NCBI GenBank assembly: GCA_002633025.1
Contig: NMRB01000461.1
Location: 237,414 to 301,413, forward strand
From: Notospermus geniculatus
Lineage: Eukaryota > Nemertea > Pilidiophora > Heteronemertea > Lineidae
Reading direction: 5' to 3'
Length of the DNA stretch: 64,000 bases
Shown here: in pieces, positions 48,401 through 59,420 of the stretch
Layout: every line of letters begins with the position of its first letter
Numbering within the stretch: the first letter of the stretch is position 1
Notes under the pieces: generated by a model
The model's input: the letters and a program-made list of their open reading frames with translations, nothing else
Databases searched by the model: none
What the model was told of the DNA's origin: nothing
Program-made: the position numbers and the translations under genes

Positions 48401-51400
48401 AACCAACACTTGATGATTCTCAATATTCAGCTGTACCCGAGCGGCTGACGCCTGATCTATCAAAACAGAGGAAGAAATTCAGGCAACCCACGGAAGACTC
48501 ATCAGAGAGTGAAACTGAGGTTCAAGACAATATGGACCGCCAAAACCGACAGGAGGCCCAAGAATCACAGGAGATTGCTGAGGCTCAAAAGGTTAAGGAG
48601 GAAGAACTGGGGGCATACGGAGGTGTGTCATCTGGTGGACCACAAAGTGCGCCAGTGGCTGAGGATGACAAGGATGAAATAGAGGACTTTGTGGAGGACT
48701 CACCTGAACCAGAAATAATTCAGGTTATGGCGGCTGAACCTGTTGAATCACCCATGGAAAGACCAGATGTTGAATTTTCTCTGGTAGAAGAAGACAGGCC
48801 AGATTCTGAATTCCCTGAATTTGAGGAGCAGCGTCCCACATCAGAATCATCTGCATTTTCATCGAGGCCAGAGTCAGACTTGAGAGATTCAAGTGGTAGC
48901 AGAACAGATTCACAGCTAAGAGATCTGAGAAGTTCTGATGATGATAGTAAATTTGATATTCAACAGGACAACACTGAATATGAACGTCCCCTTTCTCCTA
49001 TCCCTGACAAGGCCTACATCATTCAAGATGAAGATGAAGATGATGACACCAAGCCAAGGGTACACTTCCCATTTGATACGATAACACCTGAACCTGACCC
49101 TTATGAGTCCAAAGAGGACACAGTGGAGCAGACAGCCTCGGAATTTGTGCACAGTGTGATTCAACAAGCACAACACCAAGTCTCTCAAGATTCATCCCCT
49201 AAAATACAATCACCAGAAGAACCTGACACATCTTTTTTAGACTATGAGGTTCATAGAGACAGGCCTCCTAGTCCAGATGAAGATGAAGTCACTGGCGCAA
49301 AGACTGATATACAAGAAGATGACACTGATTTCTTTGTAAAACAGGGTTCAGAGGACATTCCTGACATAACTCTTACCCAGCATTTTCACAGAGAAGTGAA
49401 ACAGGAAGATTATCCAACATCGTATTACAGGCCAGAGGAGAAGGTAGAAGAAGACGAGTCTTTTTTAGTGGATGAACCAGTTACGACTGAAGCCGAGGAT
49501 GAAAAGGCACCACTGGCTCCAGTGGTAACTGGGGAAGAAAGAACTACATTAGAAGCTGATGAGACAGGATCAGGTGAATGTGTTGAAGTTGTTGCTGTTC
49601 AGGAGGACACTTCATCACGATTTGGAAAAGAAGACATTGGAAAAATGTTCGAAGGGGTTTATGGTGAGAAGCTAGAGTTTAAGATGAAGGATGAACCAAA
49701 GGAAGAAGAAGTTGACGAGCGCAGCTTGGAGGATATCGCTAAAACCCTTGATCTGTCCTTTAGTTCAAAGTCAAGTGAGACTCCGTCTTTGGTCAGTGAA
49801 GAAGAGCTGGCTGAAGAGTTTGTCAAACCAGACGAGTCGGCAATCTCAGCTGAGGAGATAAGTGCTATGCTGGACAAGGTTGACTCTGTGCCAGAAGAAA
49901 CACATGAACAGGTTGCTGATGACGCAAACGAACTGTATTTGGAAGAAACAACAAAAATTACCGAGTTGCATAGGGATGAACCATCAGACATGGCAGACCA
50001 AGATAAAGTGAGAGTTGAAATGGTTGAGACAAGGAAGCAGGTCACTGTTGCGCAGACTGAAACAAAGCTCTCTGAAGTGTTTGAAAGGGAAATTGAAAGA
50101 TACGCCACTTCACAAGCTCTGTCTGAGGTAATGGAACAGGGAGCTAGTTTCTTTGAAGAGAGGTCAGCTGAGCAAGTAGATTCCAACCAATTGACTGAAG
50201 ATCAGCTTATTGAAAGCTTGAAGAGAGAAGCAGTTTGTGAAGAGGAAAAAGAAATTAAACCAACAAGGGCTGAGGCTGTCAAGGGTGTTGATCCACTTTC
50301 CATCCCTGGTGAAGAGGAAGAAGAAATTGAACCGACAAGGGCTGAGGCTGTCAAGGGTGTTGACCCACTTTCCATCCCGGGTGAAGAGGAAGAAGAAATT
50401 GAACCGACAAGGGCTGAGGCTGTCAAGGGTGTTGACCCACTTTCCATCCCTGGTGAAGAGGAAGAGGAAATTGAACCGACAAAGGCTGAGACTGTCAAGG
50501 GTGTTGATCCACTTTCCATCCCTGGAGAGGAGGAAGAAGAAATTGAACCAACAATGGCAGAAGCTGTCAAGTCCAACAAATCAGCAGCCATCCATTTTGA
50601 GGGGGTTTCTGCTGCAGTAGCAGTCAGTGTTGCTGAAACTGCAATGCTAAGGGAAGTAGCTGCAGCTGAATCTGTTCCGTTGGAGGAACACATGGCAGAA
50701 GAGGAAGTGGATGTAGATCAAGGGTACTTCGTGGAATTAGAAACTGTTGATGCTAGCATATCTGGATCTGAGGCATCTGAAGATGAGAAGCTGGATTCTT
50801 TGATTGAGGATGTGCCATTGGGTGGAGGACCAGTTGAAGAACTCCCAGAAGAAATTGACTCTGGTAAAGTACATGAACAGGTACATAGGGCACATTCTTT
50901 TGAAGAGCTTCCTGAGGAAGCATTCAGTGGTACCAAGACAGTGAAAATTGAATTTCGAAAGCTCTCTGCAACTCAAGTCGAAATCGTCCAGCACACCCAG
51001 CTCAAAACAAAACCAGAAGACATCAAAGAGATGTTCAGCGCTGAAGAATCTGAGCAACCAGCTACCACCACCACCACCACAACAACAACAACGACGACAA
51101 CAACTGTGACTAAAGCTGATATAAAACGACCGACTGGTTTGCCAACTGAAATGGACCAAGATGACTCGGATGATGATACTGATACTGAACAGGAGAAGGC
51201 TGAATTCAGTGGTATTGCGGCTGATCTTATTAGTCCTGAAGACATAGAAGAAGATTCGTCCAGTGTTGACAGTTTCACAACTGTTGTTGCTGCAGATTAT
51301 GAAGATGATGAGGATCGTTTGGCTGAGGTTTCATCCATGACTTCATCATTTCACTCAGATGCTCATGGTGCTCTCTGCACAGAAGTTGAGGAGCTTCCTC

Positions 51401-53902
51401 AGGCTGCCATATCAATCGATGTTAGAGATAAAGATGAGGAGGAAAGCGAGTCTTCATCAAGTAGTGATAAGTTTGAAATAATTGATAAATCTGAGATTTC
51501 AGAGATAGATGTGTCCATAGCCAGTCTCGAGGTTGAAGTCTCAGAGAAGGACAAGTTTGAAATGGTTGAAAAGGAGGACCTCCTTGAATCTCCGAGCTCA
51601 GAAAAGGCCCGTAGCATTCCAAGTTTACCTACTAGCATTCCAAGTTTACCAAGTAGTATACCTAGCATTACAAGTATACCAGATCTCCCAGGATCATCAC
51701 CTAGCTACACTTCATCACCAAAGGATCGCTTTTTTGCCAAATATGGTGATGTTGATAATGCATCTGTATCATCATCAATCCCCTCGTCACTAGCTGAATT
51801 TGAGCAAATTGAACAAGAGTTGCACCAGCAAGAAATATTCCAGATTGAAACTTCCGATTTTGATGACGTGGATCATCTTGCCCGACCAGCTCATAAAGAA
51901 CAGGACAATGTTTCAGTCACATCTTCACTGATTGAATTTGAAACTCTTGAAAGGGAAGTCATGCAAGCCGAATCAAGTGAGAAAATCACACCAGAAAGTC
52001 AAGGAAGTGTGGGAGCCGGATCATCAGTGTCATCGTTAGCCGAGTTTGAGAGGCTAGAGAAGGAAATGGCTGATGGTGATCGGAGAGATTCGTTCGATGC
52101 ATATGATCGTCACAGCAGCATCCAGTCATCTACATCATCCTTGTCTGAGTTTGAAAGGCTTGAACAAGGATTGATTTTAGGTGAGGTTGAAGCTGAAGCT
52201 CAAAGAATTGTTGATCTCTTGGAAAGTGGTGAACTGCCTGGACCTTCTGGTACAGATAGTGGCAGTGGGAAAGGCTCATCTAGTGACCTTGAAAAACCTC
52301 TCTCAGATAAATCAGATTCCAACAAGAGTCTGCCAGAGACTGGAAAAGATTATGTTGAAGGTGTTGATCCAAACAGCATCAAAGAAGAAGCGGAAGGAGA
52401 AGATGAAATCGATAGCATTGTGCGACAAGCTGCTGTGAATGTTGAAAGTTTTGAGAAGTTAGACTTGCCAGATGGTTCGACTCGTCACACAACAGTAATG
52501 GAAAGCTCATTCATCTCAACAGACTCCTGTACACTGAGTGCTGCGAGTGGCTTCAGCATGATCTCACAAGAAACTGTTAGATCTGTCGGTGGCAGTGCTG
52601 AGCTTGTTCAAATGCCAATAAAGGAGTCTCCTGAGAGGGAAAAAGAGGCTGATGTTGACTCACTTGATGGAGACTATGCCAGCGTGGTTGCTGTACAAAC
52701 AAAAGACAAGGATATGGATCAGGATTCCCTTCAAGGTCATGAAGATTTGGTCAGCGAGGAGCGTAGTTTGTCACAAGAAATTGACACCGATTCCCTCCAT
52801 GGGCAGGATTCAATCATGCAGGCGTCGATTGATTCCATCGAGTTTGATCAAAAGGTTCCAAGTTTGCCAAGTGATCACATGGAGACCGATTCACTCCATG
52901 GTGATGTTGCGATGATTAAATCCATCGACTCTCTAGATATGGTAAAGTCTGCTGATGCTGACTCCTTACAGCAGGAACTAATGCAACAGTCGGCTGATTC
53001 CCTGGGTGGAGATGACAAGAAAGAATCATTCGTCATGGTGAAATCGGTGGACTCTTTAGAAATGGATGATCCAGTCACTCAAAAGCTGGATGATGGCATG
53101 GTCACGTCTGTGGACTCGCTGTCAGATCAGAGGGTACCTGATGTCATGAAGACCTCTGCTGATTCTTTGGAGTTGGGTGCCAAGGAGAGGGATGCAGAGG
53201 AAAGATTTGAGACTGATTCTCTCGGAGCACAGGAAGATCCAATGCAATCTTCGGGGGAATGTTTTGAGTTGCCACCGCCAACACGGCACGAAAACATCAT
53301 GGAGATGTCGACGGAATCAGGTGCTTGGAGCCAGGGTAGTGGTTTCTCTCATGAAACAATCCAATCAGCAGACAATAGTCGTGATATCATGACATCGTCA
53401 TTTATGGGTGAAATAAGTGAAGAAGACGTAAGGTCTACCACGCATACGGTAGAAAAAACTTGTACTGAAACAGAGGTTAAGAAAACATCTGTTTCGCATC
53501 ATGTGAAGGCTGAAGTCAGACATGTCCAAGTGCAACAAACAGAGAATATATTTCATAGCTCTGTTATAGACAGAGAAGGTAATATACACTCTGAGACTAG
53601 CACTGAAGAAACACAATATGATCGGGAGGGTAATTTTCGAATAGATTTCGCGCAAACTCGACAGAGGAAGGTTTTCAATGTATCTGAACTTGAGCATCAC
53701 GAACATCGAAGTGTCAAACGTGAACTATCAGAAAGTAGTAGTGATGCATCAATGCGCGAGGCTCGGCCCTTACTTGACCCTCAGTCTCCTGATTCTGCAT
53801 CTTCACCCACTTCCGACTCCTCTCACTCTGACAACTGCTACTGTGGGCCAGAAATGCCAGCAGCCGCTTCCAGCAAGGTGGATGAACCCACAAAGCCAGG
53901 AG
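45407..53902 (+). CDS. giant exon 3 (8.5 kb), complex acidic region
   Basis: The exon is 8,496 bp (2,832 codons). The acceptor is GATTTCTCTAG before 45407 and the donor is GGAG/GTAGTA after 53902, phase 1 at both ends. It is less repetitive than giant exons 1 and 2, with more Ser, Asp and scattered hydrophobic segments, so it may contain more specific binding sites. Landmarks: five 72-bp repeats (50.25-50.6 kb); a polythreonine run (51.06-51.11 kb); LIR-like DKFEII and DKFEMV (51.47-51.57 kb); an SxIP cluster (51.61-51.69 kb); four SLxEFExLE repeats (51.77-52.18 kb); a PDG-type motif LDLPDGSTRHTTV (near 52.46 kb); and a DSL-rich series (52.64-53.27 kb). A less acidic His/Thr/Gln-rich end (53.43-53.7 kb) follows, then a Ser/Pro tail. 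It most resembles the giant ankyrin type of neuron-specific insert. The evidence is motif style, not a domain match. Confidence 0.95.
50251..50570 (+). repeat. 72-bp (24-residue) unit, five copies
   Basis: The units EIEPTRAEAVKGVDPLSIPG plus EEEE start at 50251, 50323, 50395, 50467 and 50539; the last is truncated. An older relative, VEGVDPNSIKEEAEGEDEID, lies near 52360. The regular 72-bp period and few differences indicate recent expansion. Confidence 0.95.
51062..51108 (+). repeat. ACN microsatellite coding polythreonine
   Basis: A run of ACC, ACA and ACG codons gives about 13-15 consecutive threonines. Mixed third bases show that it is not a fresh perfect microsatellite, although length polymorphism is likely. 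Confidence 0.9.
51773..52181 (+). repeat. four SLxEFExLE repeats
   Basis: Copies are SSLAEFEQIEQELHQQE, SSLIEFETLEREVMQAE, SSLAEFERLEKEMADGD and SSLSEFERLEQGLILGE, separated by 20-40 residue spacers. Each is preceded by a Ser-rich cap and looks like a short amphipathic helix. I believe similar SLxEFExLE motifs occur in insect ankyrin tails, but that is from memory and unverified. Confidence 0.85.
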
Positions 53903-56728
53903 GTAGTACTTGCTCTCTCCCCTCTGTCGCATGTGCTCACTGCATGTTTGCAAGTCTATACTAATTTTGTTTTTTGTTCATTCTGTTGCAGGTTATTGTC
54001 TGTGTTGGTTTATTTCAGGTTTTGTTCTGCTTCTGCACACTGGTTTGAATTGGCCAGGCGGGTTCATTCCATCGTAGGGTTCTCTTGCATTCTAAGTGCC
54101 ACCGAGACCCTGATTTTTTCCTTACCAATCATATTTTGTTTGTTTCCAAAGATATTTCCACATTTGTGTATAAGCCTTGGCATATTCCCTTACACAAGTA
54201 TTAACAATACATGTAGTTGAATTAAAACTTTTTGACTGATTGGAGTTTTTTCCTCGCATCACTAAACTGAAAATTTCTCGGTAGAAAACACTGGCTCAGT
54301 TCAGACCATGCACACTTCTTATTGTGTACTAATGTGGAGTTCTCTTGTTTCAGGCTAATGCACACCCCACTCCCAAAATGGCTCAAAATTCAAAAAATCT
54401 AGGCTGCTTTACGAAATTTCCAAACAAATTATTTAATTTTGAGAAGGATTTAGAGTTGGCTCGTTTACTGCACAATTTTTATGCACTCATAGACCAAATT
54501 TAGTGGCAATTCACAATGAGAATTTTTCGAATATTTTTTCTGTATGGATAATATTTGAAGAGAGAGTAATTGAAAATGTGAATGTTGCTATGGAACTGCA
54601 TGTGTCATTTTAACCAATGTGTCAAAAAAAGCACCGAAGTCTGTCCATGGAATTAGCCTTTCAATGTAATTTCCTTTTAAGCTTATTTTTTTCTTTGAGC
54701 TTGATGTATTCATAGTAATGCTAATTAACGTACACGAACACCCTAGACCTTGTATTTGAGATGACTACCTCCATTTGTGGGTTCAGAAATCTTGGCTGTG
54801 GCACCATGAAACCCCTTCCCTGTCTAATGAATAACTCTTCTTTCCACCTGAAGACAAATAATACTTTGCAGGTTTACTGTTGTCATTATATGATTCTGAT
54901 ATCTCTATAGCGTTTCCAGGCAGGTGAAGGTCAGGAAACGACCTTCAAGAGGTGACGGTCATGAAATAATTCTAAGAGGTGATGGTCACAAAATGACTTT
55001 TGTGGTATCCATAGCAACTGGTCTTGATGGTGTTTTTTGGTGTTTACAAGTGGATTGTTTACATTGTGCCGTCATACCTTAATCATTTTTTCGCCTTTAA
55101 CATCATGATTTTTCATGTGCATTTGAAGCTGGGGTGTGCATTATTTGACCTCTTGTCCTTCAGTGTTGTTTCCCAGTGTCTTTAGCTTCCAGTGGAGAAT
55201 ATCTCATTTGGTCATCGGTTGACGTGACTCACGATGACCAAATGATAAATTTGCCAGGGTGTATTTGGTACCGTATTGTCCTATCCTGTGGTCAGTTCTT
55301 TTTCATGATTTTTCTCCTTTCAGATATTATCTTAGTTTTTCCCGCAGCACCCAGTATATTATTGTGTACATCCAACAGCTTTGTGCTACACTTCATTGTC
55401 AATTTCAGTCATACCACTCTCACTCTTCTGAATTGAGTTCACCACTACAGATTATGTAATTACGTTTGCTTCTTCCCCATGTACCTCTGCCAGCTTTCAA
55501 TATTTAGCTATAGATGTTTGTGGACTTTAGGTGGAATTGTTTTTTTTCTCGCTGTAAATAGGAATGGTCCAGGTGAACGTGTTTAATTCAGGGTGTTGGA
55601 AAAAGTCCTGAAGAATGATAATCAACCAGGGTGGTTTCATGTCTGCTCAACTAAGGTCATACATACGTATGTGCTCGTGGATGGAGAAAAGCAACTCGAA
55701 GTTGTTTTCTGCATGGTATAGGTTTACAAAGCAAAAAATGTTGCTTTTCAAGGACACTTCAGGCTGATTTCACAAAGGGTGTTTAAGACTTAGATGCGTG
55801 TAACTTCGTCTATGCATGGTGGAAGTCGTGCATTTAGTGAAGTTACATGCGTCTAAGTCTTAAACGCCCTTTGTGAAATTGGCCCGTCATCTCTAGAATG
55901 CTTGCGGCAGTCAATATTTTAGGAAGTGATACAGGGAAACAGAGACTACAGGTTTAAGACTGTTGCTGGAACTATACCCTGGACCACTTCATATATGTTA
56001 AATGGCTCGTCACCTCACTCAGTGTTCTTGGTGTGTTTAGTTCATTCGTTGATTTCCATTTCTTGATAATCGGAGTGTGAAAGAGGACAGATGTTTTTCC
56101 AATGACTTCTTTCATGCTCTTGGTTTTCATGATATTTGTCGATGGACATAGGTGTCATGCTCTTTTTAATGAGTGGTATGTTACTAAGGTTTGAACTTCT
56201 AGTTTTTAGCCCTTTTAAATCATTTTTATCCCAGTGAACAGAGACAAGGGTATTGCAGAAAGAATATACACAGCGAGGTTTCAAAGCTGTGGAGTGCCTC
56301 TAATAAATTTTGTAATAAAGACTGCTGGCACTTTGGTTGGCCAATGCTACTCGGAACTTGGTTTTTCGATGCATGGAGTTTCTTTAAAGGAATAGGCCTT
56401 TTTTATCATGGTAAAGAATTGTTTCTTGAATGATGATGTCGGCTCTCATTTTTCTCGTTTGTTCCTTTTCCGGAAATCTACAGGGTGTGTCAGGAAATGA
56501 CAACCAGTTAGACTTGTGATGTAATGTTAATTCACTGATGTTACCCTGGTGTTTTACTTGTCTCATCAAGATTCATATAAGTGCTTCCCTGTGCCGGTTT
56601 CTCAACAATAACTTTTAAATCATGCAAATAAAATACCAAATAGTTTGGAATTGTCGCAGTTTTCTGATGCACCCTGTATTGCATGTTTTGTGGTCTCTGA
56701 CAGAGTTTCCTCACTTGCTCCATTGCAG
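53903..56728. other. intron with one MITE copy
   Basis: No exon was supported. A diverged copy of the 1522-1648 element is at 55761-55885. Open frames near 53903-54220 and 55176-55436 are T-rich intron read-through. Confidence 0.65.
55761..55885. mobile_element. second copy of the 1522-type Harbinger-like MITE
   Basis: The ends AGGCTGATTTCACAAAGG and CCTTTGTGAAATTGGCCC, and the interior GTTTAAGACTTAGATGCGTG, match the element at 1522-1648 throughout most of its length. Both ends carry point changes and no clean target duplication remains, suggesting an older insertion. Confidence 0.8.
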
Positions 56729-56764
56729 ACGACGCAGCTATGGAAGCTGGATTGGCTAAGAAAG
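56729..56764 (+). CDS. candidate 36-bp phase 1-1 microexon
   Basis: A good acceptor (TTGCTCCATTGCAG) precedes 56729 and a weak donor (AAAG/GTTTTC) follows 56764. Twelve codons read DDAAMEAGLAKK with the first residue split. Length divisible by three and phase 1 both agree with the neighbours, but the short length and weak donor make this uncertain. Confidence 0.4.
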
Positions 56765-58045
56765 GTTTTCGACATTACGAAATTCCATTCTTCAGTTTTT
56801 GCTATTTTTGTATGAACTTTGTGATGTGGTATGGCAATTACGTTTTGCTTGAATGATGCAATTTTTGGGCGAAACTTTGAGTCCCCTGCCATCATGGCTT
56901 CTGAAAATTGCCTGCTGAATCAGAAGTTGTCATTCGATGAAAAGCTTTTGTGTAATTTTAACGTTGACCAGCTTTCCTTGAGCTTTTATCGTTCCCTTTG
57001 GTGTTGATATGTTAGTTTTTCTACTTCTGAGGCATTAGGCCTTTTATGGGCCATTTTACAAACTTGTTAAGGTCTTCTGGAGTCATTTCTAGGTTCTCTC
57101 ATCTTTGTTTTCCTTTTATCATGTTTTTAGAATTCGAAGGATGACTTCAGCACATACATAAAGTTGTTTGGGTGGCTGACTTTTGATATTTTGGTACAAA
57201 TAATGATGTTCACAGCCAAACAAGGGGACGTATTGCTGCCAGATCAGTACATGCCAACTCATGTAAATGTCATAATGTATTGAACTTGTAGCTAATTACA
57301 ACTATATTTTTTCATCATTGCTTTGCTTTCCTATTAATGGCATACGTCATGACCAGTGTCACAAACACAACTACCGGGGTGCCTGCTGTAGTTTCCTACA
57401 GCTAAGTTGCTCATATGAAGCCAACTTGTGTAAAAAAAGGATAGCATGGAAGAGCACTCAGTGCCCGACATCAGAAAAAGTTTTGATGACGTCAGCTGAC
57501 CTCCTATTTCTTCAGTTATCACTTCCCAATCACTAGTTTGTTCCATCTTTCGGTAGAAATCTAAGCTGGCCTTGGAGATCTTCATGCTTTTAGTACCGGT
57601 ATACTGCTACATATTTTATAGTTTCTGTGTGGTATTCCAGACGCAAGGTAGTTTTCAATCTCTTTATTTGTCTGTCTATGCAGTGTTTCAATGACATCCT
57701 GTTGATTCCTACTTATCTCAGGCCACAGTGGCTAGTTGTCAGTGATTCCTCTTCAACTTGGTCTTTTGTCAGTTTTTCGTGGTCTTGGACTCATGTTTCC
57801 ATGTTTTTGGAGTCTCGGGCATCCATAGCAAGTTAAGATAATGGAGTGCATTTTTTTTAATTGAAGGTCTGAATAGTCCAAATGGTTCAATTTTAACTGA
57901 AGCTACAGTTTCAAATGCTGTACTTCAGATTAGTTTAACTTTGGGCACAATATTTTTCATGGGGTTTTACAGCGAAACATCGACATGAACAGTCACTGAA
58001 TATTCATATCTCGTCATTGATCAGACTTTGAATTTCTTTTAACAG
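56765..58045. other. intron, nothing recognised
   Basis: T-rich non-coding sequence of 1.28 kb. No repeat element or exon candidate met the phase and splice criteria. Confidence 0.65.
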
Positions 58046-58097
58046 ATGAGGGAGATGACCAAGAGGGCGCTGCTGGTGGAGAAGTTCACACTACCAG
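58046..58097 (+). CDS. 52-bp penultimate exon, phase 1 to 2
   Basis: The acceptor is CTTTTAACAG before 58046 and the donor is the strong CCAG/GTGAGT after 58097. Reading in phase 1 gives DEGDDQEGAAGGEVHTT and the first two bases of an Arg codon. The Arg is completed by the first base of the final exon, giving TTRVVMKKQ across the junction. The complementary phases at this one asymmetric junction are good evidence that the two exons are spliced together. Confidence 0.85.
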
Positions 58098-58411
58098 GTG
58101 AGTCTGGTTCGCTTGTTTGTTATATAGGTACCAAACAAATATGTATGCCCCTAACTTTTCAACTTAGATTGGTAGCATGGAAACCTGGGAGGTAGATTTA
58201 ATCATGTGATAGTTACCAACTACTTTGCCACCCAAGATAAAATGTTAGTGTGAAGTTTCTGGATTTTAGAGCGGAGTTTCCATAAAGTGGAAGTCGAACT
58301 TGCACTGCCCCACACAGTGAAATCGACAAGGAAGTTGAAGTCATACTGTCCTCTGACACAGTGAAATTGACAAATACATGTACGCCATGGATTTGAAGAG
58401 CTTTGTTTCTC

Positions 58412-58612
58412 ATATGTGACCCCGCTCCAGCAAAAGCAAACGCTTATCGCAACCTGAGGAAAGGGTTAACGACCTTGCAGCAGAACAGCTGAAATGTACG
58501 TTGACGCAGGTTTACAATAGTAGTGGACAGCAGTGATAGTAGTTGGGTAAACTGATGACCAATGATGGTCACTTGCGACAAGCGTCTGCTTTTGCTGGAG
58601 CGGCTCACATAT
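58412..58612. mobile_element. MITE-like element, about 200 bp
   Basis: The ends TATGTGACCCCGCTCCAGCA and TGCTGGAGCGGCTCACATA are inverted repeats extending inward about 45 bp through AAAAGCAAACGCTTATCGCA. TCA or ATAT could be the flanking duplication; the boundary is ambiguous. No coding content. Confidence 0.7.
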
Positions 58613-59014
58613 CATAGGATGAACCCAAATTCGTGTGTGGCATAGTCCCGAAGGATTTGAAGAGTTCACACGACTGTGAAAAAAATGAAATACTGAATAT
58701 TCTATTTGCACTCATCTTGTGGCTTTTTGGCTGTATCATATACATCTATTTAGTAATCTGCAACTCCTGTCCAGAAGGAACCAAATGTCTTAGCTTCATT
58801 ATCCAAGTTATGACATTGGGCTGGGTATGCATTCGTTATTTCTTATTGCTCTGTATATAATAAGGTTTCTTTTGTCTTCGTTGATTTACCAGTAGTTTAT
58901 CATTTCTTTTGGTTCCCAATAGATGACATATCTATTGCTGATCTGCAATGTTGTTTATTTTTGTGTGTTGATCATGATCAATCCTAGCAGCTGAACAACT
59001 CCTAAACACTTAGT

Positions 59015-59420
59015 AAAGGTGCTCCTCCACTTGACAGTTTTTTCGCAGAAGTTGGCTCACAATGGGCAACTCACCATTATTATCCCACCGAACGTAAGTT
59101 CGGTAGGGATATAGAGAAACCCCTGTGTGTCCGTCCCGCCGTCAGTCCATCAGTCCGGCTGTCGTCCGTCCGGGCCCATAACTCTACAATGACTGAAGAT
59201 TTTGAGTTCATGTTTGGTGGGGAGATGTACCATGGGCCATCGGTGTGTCGCGTGAAAGAATCGGCCAAATCTGATTATCTACTTTCCCTGTAGGGGGCGC
59301 TTTGTAAAAACCACACAACTTCCCTTCCGCTCTGTAACTTCTNACAAACAACTGCTCGCGGTTGAGTTGCCCATTGTGAGCCAACTTCTGCGAGAAAACT
59401 GTCAAGTGGAGCAACGCCTT
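59015..59420. mobile_element. MITE-like element of about 400 bp with inserted core
   Basis: Terminal inverted repeats of about 55 bp: the left arm runs CTCCACTTGACAG, then GCAGAAGTTGGCTCACAATG, and the right arm is its complement. The interior differs in texture: a small hairpin (CCGAACGTAAGTTCGG near 59088) and a pyrimidine-rich GTCCGTCC stretch, as if a second repeat inserted into the first. It includes one N. Confidence 0.7.

Noticed and set aside
50237-50620. 127-codon alternate-frame reading of the 72-bp repeats
   Set aside because: A frame-shifted shadow of the VDPLSIPG repeats. The true frame is fixed by the whole giant exon.
52175-52186. Possible internal donor AG/GTGAGG in giant exon 3, in phase 1
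   Set aside because: Moderate consensus only, and many Gly codons give such sequences by chance. Unlike 10782 it does not coincide with a change in composition.
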